A DNA stretch of 64,000 bases from Entomospira nematocerorum (lineage in GTDB: Bacteria > Spirochaetota > Spirochaetia > WRBN01): positions 434,001 to 498,000 of the forward strand of contig NZ_CP118168.1 in NCBI RefSeq assembly GCF_028748105.1, read 5' to 3'. The notes below the pieces were generated by a model, which was not told the DNA's origin, made no database searches, and worked only from the letters and a program-made list of their open reading frames with translations. The translations under genes were made by a program, and so were the position numbers. Each line of letters starts with the position of its first letter. The stretch's first letter is position 1. Shown here piece after piece: positions 16,777 to 25,536 of the stretch.

Positions 16777-19700
16777 TTACTTATTGAAAGTGCCATTTTC
16801 GCCCTTTTTATTCAAGAGCTCTTCATCACGCTCTGTTAATGGAACTTGATTTCCCCGAGCATCTGATAAAGAAAGATTCAATGCCAACCCTCTTAGTTCC
16901 TGCACCATAACATTAAAGGCTTCAGGAATACCAGCCGGATTGGTTGGCTCCCCCTTAACAATTGCCTCATATATCTTTGCACGACCATTCATATCATCTG
17001 ACTTAACTGTTAACAACTCTTGCAATGTATTTGCCGCACCATATGCCTCCAGTGCCCATACTTCCATCTCTCCTAAGCGTTGACCACCAAACTGTGCTTT
17101 ACCACCTAGAGGCTGCTGTGTAACCAAACTATAAGGTCCTGTAGATCGTGCATGCATTTTGTCATCAACCAAATGATGTAACTTCAAATAATACATGTAT
17201 CCCACAAAGACAGGATTTCTAAATGGAACTCCAGTAAGTCCATCATAGAGGGTCATAGTACAGCCATTAGCAATACCATGTTTTGATAACTCTTCATCAA
17301 TAAAATCATTGCTTGGAGACTGAAATACAGGTGCAGCGTAGTACTCACCATTTTTCGCAGCAACCATACCCAGTGCAGTCTCCATGATTTGCCCAATATT
17401 CATACGACTTGGAACACCCAATGGATTCAAACAAATATCAAGTGGTGTCCCATCCTCAAGATATGGCATATCTTCTTCAGGCACAATTCGAGCTACAACA
17501 CCCTTATTTCCATGACGACCAGCCATTTTATCTCCAACACGAAGTTTACGCTTTGTCGCAATAAGAACCTTCACAACCTCTTCTACGCCTGGATCTAGCT
17601 CATCACCAGCAGAACGCTTTAATCGCTGTACATCTACAACTGTTCCCTCTACCCCGTGTGGAAGTTTTAAACTAGAGTCTCGAACCTCTTTAGCTTTTTC
17701 ACCAAAAATTGAATTCAACAACTTAAATTCGGGTGTCGTATCTGCATCGTTCTTGGGTGTTACTTTTCCAACAAGAATGGATCCGGAATACACTAATGCA
17801 CCAATTCGTACAATACCCTCCTCATCTAGATGCGCAAGGGCCTTCTCACTAGTATTAGGAATATCACTGGTAATTTTTTCAGGACCCAGCTTCGTCTCTC
17901 TTACCTCAGTAACAAACTCACTAATATGAACAGATGTATAAAAATCTTCCTTAATGACACGCTCACTAATTAGAACTGCATCCTCATAGTTATACCCCAT
18001 CCAAGGTACAAATCCAACAAGAAGATTTCGCCCCAGTGCAAGCTCACCTTTTTGCGTTGCAGGTCCATCAACTAAAATATCTCCAGCCTTAACCTTATCA
18101 CCTTTTTGAACTAGTGTTGTCTGATTAAAACATGTATCTTGGTTTGTGCGTTGAAACTTCGTTAAGTGATATTCATCAATAATATCAAAGTCATCACGCT
18201 TCACTTTTACCACGAGGCTAGAGGCATAAACAACCTCTCCATCGTACTTAGATTTAAGAATAACACCAGAGTCATATGCAGCCTTCACCTCCATACCTGT
18301 ACCAACAAGTGGAGCTTCAGGAAATAAAAGTGGGACAGCTTGGCGTTGCATGTTACAACCCATCAATGCACGGTTAGCATCGTCGTGCTCTAAGAAAGGA
18401 ATCAATGACGCTGCAGTTGAAATAATTTGCTTAGGAGAAACATCCATATAGGAAATTTCAGATGGAGAACTTGTAATATAATCACCAGCCTTACGAACCG
18501 CAACTTGCTCCTCTAAAAACTTTCCTTGTTCATCAATTGGTGCTCCAGCCTGTGCAATAAGATATCGTTCTTCATCAATAGCAGAGAGATACTCAACCTC
18601 TTTGGATACCTTACCCTTTACAACCTTACGATAAGGACTCTCTAAAAATCCATATTCATTTACACGAGCGTAGTTCGCTAAACTCATAATAAGACCAATA
18701 TTAGGACCTTCTGGTGTCTCAATCGGACACATACGCCCATAATGTGTATAGTGAACATCACGCACTTCAAATCCTGCACGATCACGCGTTAGACCACCTG
18801 GACCTAGAGCATTTAAGCGTCGTTTATGCGTTAACTCTCCCAGCGGATTACATTGATCCATAAACTGTGATAATTGACTCGAACCAAAAAATTCTTTGAT
18901 AGCAGAAACGATCGGCTTAATACTAATGATATCTTGAGGTTTTAGTGATTCAACCTCTTTAATACTCATTCGCTCTTTAACATTACGCTCCATTCTACTG
19001 AAAGCACTCTTCATTGCATTCGTAAGTAACTCACCAACACTTCTTACACGTCTATTACCAAGATGATCAATATCATCAACTTGCTCATCATCAATATAGA
19101 CCTTCATTAGATATTGCATTGTTGCAGCAACATCTTCACGTGTAAGCACGGTGTTTTCATAGTCTGGAGTTTCATAGCCAAATTTTTTATTAATTTTATA
19201 GCGACCTACAGATCCTAAATCATACCGCCTGCTACTAAAAAAAGTTGAATGCAAATCTTTTTCTGCATTTTCAACCGTCATTGGTTCGCCGGGCATTAAG
19301 ACATCATAGACTGCCGTCAATGCATCTTCCTTATTTGGAGCTTCATCCTTGTCTCCATAATCACGGGAATCTTCCCACTCAAAACACTTTAAGATAATAT
19401 CACTATTAACACTACCTGGTGCTAAAAAATCAATCAACTCTACTGACTCAACACCAGCATGTAACATTGCATCCAATTCATGCAAATGAATGCGATCACC
19501 AGCTCTAAAAAGTCTTCTCTCCGTATTATCATCGTTCTTAACGAAGACTGGCTTAGATAAATAACGACCTAAAAGCAAGTTTTTTAAATCAAGATCGTCT
19601 ACTAGCTGAAGCTCCTCTGATTTGTAAAATAGATTGATAATCTCTTCGCGTGTCTCGAATCCTAGAGCTCGTAAAAAAAGTGTCCCTAAAATTCTCTTTT

Positions 19701-20280
19701 TTCTATCAATTTTTGCAAAAATTAAATTCTTTTTAGGGTCAACCTCAAACTCTAGCCAACTCCCGCGATAGGGAATTATTCTACTGGAAAAAACACCTTT
19801 TTCATAGCTAAAAATAACACCTGGAGAGCGATGAATTTGCGAAACAACAACACGCTCCGCTCCATTAATAATAAAGGTGCCTCGATCTGTCATGAGTGGA
19901 ATATCACCCATATAGATGTCTTTTTGACGAATTTCTCCAGTATTCTGGAAGACAAGATTAATTTTTGCTTTGAGTGGAGCCTCATAAGAGACACCCTTTT
20001 GCTTACACTCAACTTCAGAAAATTTCACGGCACTTGTATCAATGGTATACCCATGAAATTCCAGTACAAATTCTCCATTAGGACTTTCGATGGGAAATGT
20101 CGACTCAAAGACATCCTGCAAGCCTTGTCGTTTTAACTTTTCACTCTTTTGCAATGCCTCTAGCTGTAAAAAGCGTTCGTAACTTGCAAATTGAATATCT
20201 ATTAAATTCGGAAATTCAATAACTTCTTCATATTGCTTTCCTACAATCTTCCTCTCTTGACCTTTCTTTCGAACAAACAT
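16777..20280 (-). CDS. rpoB: DNA-directed RNA polymerase subunit beta
   Basis: A 1167-residue subunit starting at the ATG at 20278-20280 (MFVRKKGQER), which has GGGGGAG six bases upstream; the frame is open further upstream but without a better site. It shows the fork and rifampicin pocket (SSQLSQFMDQ ... LTHKRRLNALGPGGL), METPEGPNIG-type and GDKMAGRHGNKG motifs, and the KARSTGPYS-type switch region near the C-terminus. Residue 490, at the position of E. coli Ser531, is Asn (codon at 18811-18813), the change reported in naturally rifampicin-resistant spirochaetes. The gene is preceded by a hairpin in the rplL-rpoB gap and followed by rpoC. Confidence 0.98.
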   Translation of the reverse strand: MFVRKKGQERKIVGKQYEEVIEFPNLIDIQFASYERFLQLEALQKSEKLKRQGLQDVFESTFPIESPNGEFVLEFHGYTIDTSAVKFSEVECKQKGVSYEAPLKAKINLVFQNTGEIRQKDIYMGDIPLMTDRGTFIINGAERVVVSQIHRSPGVIFSYEKGVFSSRIIPYRGSWLEFEVDPKKNLIFAKIDRKKRILGTLFLRALGFETREEIINLFYKSEELQLVDDLDLKNLLLGRYLSKPVFVKNDDNTERRLFRAGDRIHLHELDAMLHAGVESVELIDFLAPGSVNSDIILKCFEWEDSRDYGDKDEAPNKEDALTAVYDVLMPGEPMTVENAEKDLHSTFFSSRRYDLGSVGRYKINKKFGYETPDYENTVLTREDVAATMQYLMKVYIDDEQVDDIDHLGNRRVRSVGELLTNAMKSAFSRMERNVKERMSIKEVESLKPQDIISIKPIVSAIKEFFGSSQLSQFMDQCNPLGELTHKRRLNALGPGGLTRDRAGFEVRDVHYTHYGRMCPIETPEGPNIGLIMSLANYARVNEYGFLESPYRKVVKGKVSKEVEYLSAIDEERYLIAQAGAPIDEQGKFLEEQVAVRKAGDYITSSPSEISYMDVSPKQIISTAASLIPFLEHDDANRALMGCNMQRQAVPLLFPEAPLVGTGMEVKAAYDSGVILKSKYDGEVVYASSLVVKVKRDDFDIIDEYHLTKFQRTNQDTCFNQTTLVQKGDKVKAGDILVDGPATQKGELALGRNLLVGFVPWMGYNYEDAVLISERVIKEDFYTSVHISEFVTEVRETKLGPEKITSDIPNTSEKALAHLDEEGIVRIGALVYSGSILVGKVTPKNDADTTPEFKLLNSIFGEKAKEVRDSSLKLPHGVEGTVVDVQRLKRSAGDELDPGVEEVVKVLIATKRKLRVGDKMAGRHGNKGVVARIVPEEDMPYLEDGTPLDICLNPLGVPSRMNIGQIMETALGMVAAKNGEYYAAPVFQSPSNDFIDEELSKHGIANGCTMTLYDGLTGVPFRNPVFVGYMYYLKLHHLVDDKMHARSTGPYSLVTQQPLGGKAQFGGQRLGEMEVWALEAYGAANTLQELLTVKSDDMNGRAKIYEAIVKGEPTNPAGIPEAFNVMVQELRGLALNLSLSDARGNQVPLTERDEELLNKKGENGTFNK

Positions 20281-20354
20281 TAAGTTCTCCCCCACCAGAT
20301 AACTAATAAATTTGGAGATTTGCCCCTGCATTATGAAGTATTTTTTAGCACAAA

Positions 20355-20396
20355 ACGACGTTTTGACAGAAATTATACATTCCTGTCATACGTCGT
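20355..20396 (-). promoter_or_regulatory. Hairpin between rplL and rpoB, possible attenuator or processing site
   Basis: On the minus strand ACGACGT and TGACAG pair with CTGTCA and ACGTCGT (small asymmetric bulge, 13-base loop), and the stem is followed by TTTTG. E. coli has both a partial attenuator and an RNase III site at this position. Here only the structure is seen; its use is inferred. Confidence 0.5.
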
Positions 20397-20431
20397 GATT
20401 TTATCTCATAATATTAGGCGACATTCGTCTA

Positions 20432-20797
20432 TTATTCAATGCTTACAGTTGCTCCAGCAGCTTTAAGTTCTTCAGCAATTTTATTTGCTTGCTCTTTGCT
20501 AACAGCCTCTTTAATTGTAGCTCCACCTTGCTCAACTAAAGCCTTAGCATCTCCTAGTCCTAAACCAGTAATTGCTTTAACAGCCTTAATAACAGCAACT
20601 TTCTTTGAAGCCTCAACATCCTTAAGAACAACGTTGAATTCTGTCTTTTCTTCTTCAGCAGCAACAGCTGGACCTGCAGCCATCATTACTGGAGCAGCAG
20701 CACTCACACCAAATTTTTCCTCAATTGCTTTCACTAGAGCAGATAGCTCTAATGCTGTCATCTTTTCAACTGCACTTAAAATTTCTTCCGTTGACAT
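20432..20797 (-). CDS. rplL: 50S ribosomal protein L7/L12
   Basis: A 121-residue stalk protein. The N-terminal dimerisation domain (about 1-35) is joined by an Ala-rich hinge (about 36-52) to the factor-binding C-terminal domain, with KKVAVIKAVKAITGLGLGDAKALVE. It recruits and stimulates elongation factors as dimers bound to L10. AAGGAG is ideally placed for the ATG. It follows rplJ by 84 bases, in the standard rplKAJL order. Confidence 0.97.
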   Translation of the reverse strand: MSTEEILSAVEKMTALELSALVKAIEEKFGVSAAAPVMMAAGPAVAAEEEKTEFNVVLKDVEASKKVAVIKAVKAITGLGLGDAKALVEQGGATIKEAVSKEQANKIAEELKAAGATVSIE

Positions 20798-20881
20798 ATT
20801 ATCTTCTCCTTACAATATATAATCTTTTAGGGTAACTAGCAAGCTAACGGTTAAACGAAGACTAATTTACCACTTTTATTT

Positions 20882-21379
20882 TTATTCTGCTTTTTGATCT
20901 GCAACAGCTTGAATAGCTCTAGCAAACTGAGCCATTGGCTCATTAAAGGTTCTAGCAAGCATTGCTATTAAGTCGATACGTGTTGGTAACTGACTATAAT
21001 CAATAACCTGCTGGGCAGTGTACTCTTCTCCAGCAATCACTCCGCCCTTTACAATAAGTGCTTTATGATCTTTAGAAAAATTAATTAAAATCTTGGCAGC
21101 TGGCCCAGACTCTTCGCCATGAGAGAACATTACCGCACTTGTACCGACAAAGTACTTGTCCAGTTCACTCTTATTTACCTGCTTAAACGCTGCACGCATC
21201 ATGCTATTCTTCACAATCTTGTAAGAAGCTTGTGCTTCACGTAATTCTTTCCGTAGTTGTGTTAACTGCCCTACAGTAAGACCTTGGTATTCAGTAAAAA
21301 AGAGATCCTTCGCGCTATTAAGCTCTTCAACAAGTTTTGCGGCAGCTTCTATTTTTCTAGGTTGAACTTCTTTTTTCAT
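20882..21379 (-). CDS. rplJ: 50S ribosomal protein L10
   Basis: A 165-residue protein that anchors L7/L12 dimers to the ribosome. The N-terminal RNA-binding domain contains TEYQGLTVGQLTQLRKELR and KIVKNSMMRAAF; the C-terminal helix (TFNEPMAQFARAIQAVADQK) binds L7/L12. The ATG follows the rplA stop codon directly, with AAGGAG inside the end of rplA, so the genes are coupled. Confidence 0.97.
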   Translation of the reverse strand: MKKEVQPRKIEAAAKLVEELNSAKDLFFTEYQGLTVGQLTQLRKELREAQASYKIVKNSMMRAAFKQVNKSELDKYFVGTSAVMFSHGEESGPAAKILINFSKDHKALIVKGGVIAGEEYTAQQVIDYSQLPTRIDLIAMLARTFNEPMAQFARAIQAVADQKAE

Positions 21380-22075
21380 TTATGCACTCCTTGCAGAGGT
21401 AATCACAGCATTATCTAGTTTAACAGCTGGCCCCATTGTACTAGAAATGTATACACTCTTAATGAATTCACCCTTTAAATCTGTAGGTCTTTTTTGAATG
21501 AGTTCAGAAAAAAATAAAAGTAAATTTTGCTGAACTTGCTCTAATGGCATGCTTAACTTTCCTACAGCCAAGTGAACAACACCTGTCTTATCTGCTCTAA
21601 ATTCAATACGACCTTTTTTAAGCTCTGCTACAGTCGCTGTAATATCATTGGTAACTGTCTTGGTTCTAGGATTTGGCATCAATCCACGACGACCGAGTGC
21701 AGGACCAAGCTTACCAACATCTTTCATCATATCAGGCGTAGCAATACACACATCAAAATCGGTCCACCCGTCTTTTACCTTTTGAATATAGTCGTCATCA
21801 CCGACATACGTTGCTCCTGCAGCCTTGGCTTCCTCCGCCTTTTCACCTTTAGCGAAGACAAGTATTTTCTTCTCTGCAGTAAATTGATGTGGTAACACAA
21901 AAGTATCTCGAATAGAGTGACTTTTCTTAATATTCAATGCAACAGAGACCTCAATAGTCTCATCAAACTTTGCAAAAGCCATTTTTTTTACTAAGTCAAG
22001 TGCATCTTTAGGGTCATACAACTTGTCAGCTTCGAGCAATTTTTTAGCTTCTTGATATTTTTTGCCTCTTTTCAT
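21380..22075 (-). CDS. rplA: 50S ribosomal protein L1
   Basis: A 231-residue protein starting at the ATG at 22073-22075 (MKRGKKYQEA). GGAGGG lies five bases before it; the open frame upstream of this ATG lies within rplK. It contains the L1 signature region GPALGRRGLMPNPRTKTV near residue 125. L1 forms the L1 stalk on the large subunit and in many bacteria represses its own operon by binding mRNA. Its start is one base after the rplK stop codon. Confidence 0.96.
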   Translation of the reverse strand: MKRGKKYQEAKKLLEADKLYDPKDALDLVKKMAFAKFDETIEVSVALNIKKSHSIRDTFVLPHQFTAEKKILVFAKGEKAEEAKAAGATYVGDDDYIQKVKDGWTDFDVCIATPDMMKDVGKLGPALGRRGLMPNPRTKTVTNDITATVAELKKGRIEFRADKTGVVHLAVGKLSMPLEQVQQNLLLFFSELIQKRPTDLKGEFIKSVYISSTMGPAVKLDNAVITSARSA

Positions 22076-22076
22076 C

Positions 22077-22508
22077 TTAGCCCTCCACCGTAACGCCCAT
22101 ACTGCGCGCAGTTCCAGCAATAATTTTTATCGCTCCATTAAGATCAACTGCATTCAAATCAGGCATCTTTAGCTTAGCAATCTCTTCAACTTGACTCTTT
22201 GTAATCTTCCCAACTTTTTCAATATGAGACTTAGAAGATCCTTTATCAAGTCCAATAGACTTCTTAATCAAAACTGCCGCGGGGGGAGTTTTTAAGATAA
22301 ATGTAAACGTTCTATCTGCGTATACAGTAATGACACAAGGAATAATTAACCCCTTCTCCATCTTACCTGTACGATCATTAAACTGCTTTACAAACTCTGG
22401 AGCAGAAACTCCATGTGGACCTAACGCTGGACCAACTGGTGGTGCAGGCGTTGCAGATCCTGCTGGACACTGAAGTTTAATCACTGCTGTAACTTTTTTC
22501 TTTGCCAC
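22077..22508 (-). CDS. rplK: 50S ribosomal protein L11
   Basis: A 143-residue protein that forms the GTPase-associated centre with 23S rRNA. The canonical start, AKKKVTAVIKLQ, is reached from a GTG at 22506-22508, eight bases after GGAGG; an in-frame ATG only two bases after GGAGG is too close to be used. The N-terminal domain has PAGSATPAPPVGPALG and the C-terminal domain ends IKIIAGTARSMGVTVEG. Gene order and length are standard. Confidence 0.96.
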   Translation of the reverse strand: MAKKKVTAVIKLQCPAGSATPAPPVGPALGPHGVSAPEFVKQFNDRTGKMEKGLIIPCVITVYADRTFTFILKTPPAAVLIKKSIGLDKGSSKSHIEKVGKITKSQVEEIAKLKMPDLNAVDLNGAIKIIAGTARSMGVTVEG

Positions 22509-22583
22509 GTACATAACCTCCATGGTAATATCGCTACATATTTAAGGATGTAGCTCCCATATTTATTACTTTTTGTATATAAA

Positions 22584-23144
22584 CTAAAAACTACCTACTC
22601 GCTCTACTTGTTCATATTCGATCTCTAATGGGGTATTTCTATCAAAAATAACAACAGAAACTCGCAAAGTTCCCTTCTCTTGATGTACCTCTTCCACCAC
22701 TGCGGTAAAAGACTCAAACGGTCCACTGATGATACGAATTTTTTCACCAATTGCATACTCTTGCTTGAGATGAGAACTCTTCTCTATTTTAATTTCACCT
22801 GTTTTTTGTAGTATCTCTTTTGCCTCTTCAGCACTGATAGGTTGAGGCTTTATATTACCACTTTGACCAACGAAGCCCATAACACCATTAATTTTTGAGA
22901 GATTAGAGAGCGTTGTCTTCCATCCGCGCTCAGGGAGATCCATTTCTAATAAAATATATCCTGGTAAAAATTTACGACTAACAATACGTTTTTTCCCATT
23001 CACAACTTCTTCTAGTTCTTCTGTAGGCACTCGAACATCACTTACAGCATCTAGATCACCATTATGCATCATCACACGTACAAATTTTTCAACCTTGTTT
23101 TCATGCCCTGAAAAGACACTTAAAACATACCAAGCTTTTGCCAT
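22584..23144 (-). CDS. nusG: Transcription termination/antitermination factor NusG
   Basis: A 186-residue factor with an N-terminal NGN domain (AKAWYVLSVFSGHENKVEKF ... RKFLPGYILLEM) that binds the RNA polymerase clamp. Its C-terminal KOW domain, from about residue 130, contains GEKIRIISGPFESFTAVVEEV. It couples transcription to translation or Rho. It is located between secE and rplK as in most bacteria. Confidence 0.97.
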   Translation of the reverse strand: MAKAWYVLSVFSGHENKVEKFVRVMMHNGDLDAVSDVRVPTEELEEVVNGKKRIVSRKFLPGYILLEMDLPERGWKTTLSNLSKINGVMGFVGQSGNIKPQPISAEEAKEILQKTGEIKIEKSSHLKQEYAIGEKIRIISGPFESFTAVVEEVHQEKGTLRVSVVIFDRNTPLEIEYEQVERVGSF

Positions 23145-23177
23145 CCCCTGCCCCCAGTTCTTTTAATCATCCTATTT

Positions 23178-23429
23178 TTACCTAAAAAGTAGACCCATAC
23201 CACGAACAAGAAGGATATCAATTAGACCAAACATAATCGCAAATATACTCACAGATCCTAACACAATATATGTTTGAGCGATAGCTCGCTCTCGAGTTGG
23301 AAAGGTAACTCTCTTCAATTCATTTATCGATGCTTTAGCAAATACTACAATACTCTTAAAATTAACGGCTACTGTTAGTAAAAGTAGGGCAGCAAAAACA
23401 ACACCAACAATCAATAAAATAATTTTCAT
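23178..23429 (-). CDS. secE: Preprotein translocase subunit SecE with an extra N-terminal helix
   Basis: An 83-residue membrane protein of the SecYEG channel. The conserved amphipathic segment ELKRVTFPTRERAIAQT (about residues 38-54) is followed by the usual C-terminal membrane helix. Many short bacterial SecE proteins have only this helix; here residues 1-23 form an additional hydrophobic helix. GGAG lies 11 bases before the ATG, which supports this start. Context (tRNA-Trp upstream, nusG downstream) is the classical one. Confidence 0.92.
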   Translation of the reverse strand: MKIILLIVGVVFAALLLLTVAVNFKSIVVFAKASINELKRVTFPTRERAIAQTYIVLGSVSIFAIMFGLIDILLVRGMGLLFR

Positions 23430-23454
23430 TTTAGGGTATACTCCAATATATAAA

Positions 23455-23526
23455 CAGGCCAGGAAGGATTCGAACCCTCGTAAGACGGTTTTGGAGACCG
23501 TTGCCTAACCCCTAGGCTACTGACCT
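23455..23526 (-). tRNA. tRNA-Trp (anticodon CCA)
   Basis: The minus strand folds into a cloverleaf: acceptor arms AGGTCAG and CTGGCCT, anticodon loop CTCCAAA with anticodon CCA, and T arm GAGGGTTCGAATCCTTC. The discriminator base is G, and CCA is not encoded. It lies between rpmG and secE. Confidence 0.95.
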
Positions 23527-23547
23527 ATATTAAAACAAGCAACGTAG

Positions 23548-23724
23548 TTACTTGATTTTAGCTTCTTTGTGCTCAACGTGCTTTCGGCAGAATTTACAAA
23601 ATTTAGAAAATTCAAGCTTTCCTTGTGTATTCCTGCGATTTTTTTGCGTTGTATAATTCTTATTTTTACACTCATTACACTGCAGGGCAATCAACTCAAC
23701 CGCGCCCTTCTTCGCTTTTGCCAT
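23548..23724 (-). CDS. rpmG: 50S ribosomal protein L33
   Basis: A 58-residue protein starting at the ATG at 23722-23724 (MAKAKKGAVE), with AAGGAG six bases upstream; the longer open frame includes that ribosome site and is not the start. It has two cysteine pairs (CNEC and CKFC), so it is the zinc-binding form. It sits between two tRNA genes. Confidence 0.94.
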   Translation of the reverse strand: MAKAKKGAVELIALQCNECKNKNYTTQKNRRNTQGKLEFSKFCKFCRKHVEHKEAKIK

Positions 23725-23773
23725 TTTATTCTCCTTCACCACACAGACAACACTTCTATTTTATGTTTGCGGA

Positions 23774-23846
23774 AGCCCTTGTGCGGAATTGAACCGCAGA
23801 CCTCATCCCTACCAAGGATGCGCTCTACCAACTGAGCTACAAGGGC
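23774..23846 (-). tRNA. tRNA-Thr (anticodon GGT)
   Basis: The cloverleaf on the minus strand has acceptor arms GCCCTTG and CAAGGGC, D arm AGCTCAGTTGGTAGAGC, anticodon loop TTGGTAG and T arm TGCGGTTCAATTCCGCA. The discriminator is T, and CCA is not encoded. It is first in the transcript leading to rpmG. Confidence 0.95.
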
Positions 23847-23905
23847 AAGCGTAACATTGTAAAATAGTTAATCAATAACGCTTACCGTTTCACTACTTTA
23901 TCGGC

Positions 23906-23934
23906 ATTATATCCATTATCTTTAATTTAATCAA
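23906..23934 (-). promoter_or_regulatory. Promoter for tRNA-Thr and the rpmG-rpoC block
   Basis: On the minus strand TTGATT (23929-23934) and a perfect TATAAT (23906-23911) are 17 bases apart. The start site would lie about 50 bases before the tRNA. Confidence 0.75.
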
Positions 23935-23941
23935 GACCTTT

Positions 23942-25381
23942 TTACGAATAATTCGGAGACTCTTTCGTTACATTCACATTATGTACATGACTTTCAACAA
24001 GACCGCCCTGTGTTATTTTTACAAATTGTCGATATTTTCGTAATGTTTCGATATCTTTACAGCCGGTATACCCCATTCCCTTTTTTAATCCACTCACAAG
24101 AACATGTAGGTATTGACTAGCTTCGCCCTTGTAAGGAACACGACCTTCAACACCCTCTGGAACGGGCTTCTCCTCCTTTCGCATTTGATAGCGATCTCCA
24201 CTTCCGTTATTAATAGCTCCCAAACTTCCCATACCCCGATATTGCTTAAAAATTCTCCCTTCAAAGATGATTTCATCCCCTGGAGCCTCTTTCAATCCAG
24301 CCAGCATATTTCCTAGCATAACAGCACTAGCGCCTGCACCAATAGCTTTAGCAATATCGCCAGAATACTTGATACCCCCATCAGCAATACAAGGAATTCC
24401 TGCCTTATTTGCAATTTCAGCACACTCAACAACTGCTGAAAATTGTGGATAGCCCACACCACTTACAACACGAGTTGTACAAATTGATCCAGGACCTACT
24501 CCAACCTTCACAGCATCTACCCCAGCATCAATAAGTGCTTGTGTCGTACTTGCGGTTGCTACATTACCTCCGATCACAGGAAGTGATGGATACGCTTGTT
24601 TAACCGCTCGCACTGCTTCTAATACACTCTGAGCTGCTCCATGGGCAGTATCAAACACCACGAAATCGCACTGTGATTCTACTAATAGAGGTAGTCGAAT
24701 TTTCCAATCCATAGGACTAATGGCTGCACCAACGATTAAGCGACCACTCTCATCAACTGAAGCTTGCGGGTTTTCCTCTCGCTTTTGTAAATCTTTCACC
24801 GTGATAAGTCCAATGAGAACACCGGATTCATCTACTACAGGTAACTTTTCTATGCGATATTTCCCAAATGTCTCATAAGCTTTCTCTGGGGTAATTCCTA
24901 CAGGTACGGTCACTACATCTTTTGTCATAAAACTACCGACAATTTCGGTATCATTATTAACAAATCGCATATCTCGCCCTGTAACTATTCCAACGAGAAT
25001 ACCAGATTCATCAACAACAGGCAGACCACGAACATCGTGCTGCTTCATGACTTTCTTCACATCTTTCATCGTTGCTTGTGAGGAGATCGTGAAAGGGGCA
25101 CTAATAACCCAGTTTAAATAACGCTTTACGTGCTTAACTTGGCGTGCCTGCTCCTCCGGGGTGAGATTGCGATGAATAACCCCAGCACCTCCACGAAGAG
25201 CCATGGCAATAGCCATATCTTGTTCCGTGACCGTATCCATAGCTGCCGATAAAATGGGAATATTCAAGAAAATATTACCCGCTAAGCGTACCCTGGTATT
25301 AGCTTGATCTGGAGTAATCTCAGAAATAGAGGGAACCAATAATACATCATCATAACTATATTTTTCTTCTATTAAAATCAT
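23942..25381 (-). CDS. guaB: Inosine-5'-monophosphate dehydrogenase
   Basis: A 479-residue enzyme that oxidises IMP to XMP, the committed step of GMP synthesis. The TIM barrel starts YSYDDVLLVPS and is interrupted by a CBS pair at about residues 95-205 (VRGLPVVDESG, IEKLPVVDESG). The catalytic cysteine lies in GVGPGSICTTR near 300. The flap and C-terminal GVEGRVPYKG segments are present. A strong promoter lies at 25417-25445. It is upstream of, but apparently transcribed separately from, the tRNA-Thr/rpmG block. Confidence 0.97.
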   Translation of the reverse strand: MILIEEKYSYDDVLLVPSISEITPDQANTRVRLAGNIFLNIPILSAAMDTVTEQDMAIAMALRGGAGVIHRNLTPEEQARQVKHVKRYLNWVISAPFTISSQATMKDVKKVMKQHDVRGLPVVDESGILVGIVTGRDMRFVNNDTEIVGSFMTKDVVTVPVGITPEKAYETFGKYRIEKLPVVDESGVLIGLITVKDLQKREENPQASVDESGRLIVGAAISPMDWKIRLPLLVESQCDFVVFDTAHGAAQSVLEAVRAVKQAYPSLPVIGGNVATASTTQALIDAGVDAVKVGVGPGSICTTRVVSGVGYPQFSAVVECAEIANKAGIPCIADGGIKYSGDIAKAIGAGASAVMLGNMLAGLKEAPGDEIIFEGRIFKQYRGMGSLGAINNGSGDRYQMRKEEKPVPEGVEGRVPYKGEASQYLHVLVSGLKKGMGYTGCKDIETLRKYRQFVKITQGGLVESHVHNVNVTKESPNYS

Positions 25382-25416
25382 ATTTTTATAGACCCTTATT
25401 TGAAAATTTTCTTAAC

Positions 25417-25445
25417 AGTATACTCCAGTATTTCTAAAATAACAA
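25417..25445 (-). promoter_or_regulatory. Promoter of guaB
   Basis: On the minus strand TTGTTA (25440-25445) and TATACT (25417-25422) are 17 bases apart, giving a leader of about 30 bases. Confidence 0.7.
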
Positions 25446-25536
25446 CTCACTTCGCTAAATTTACTTGATTTTTTCATCTATATCCTCTAGACTTAGTCTA
25501 TCATATATTTTATACCAGAAGGATATCATTATACCA

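Noticed and set aside
12393..20136. Many plus-strand ORFs opposite rpoC and rpoB
   Set aside because: They overlap universally conserved genes and have no ribosome sites or recognisable products.
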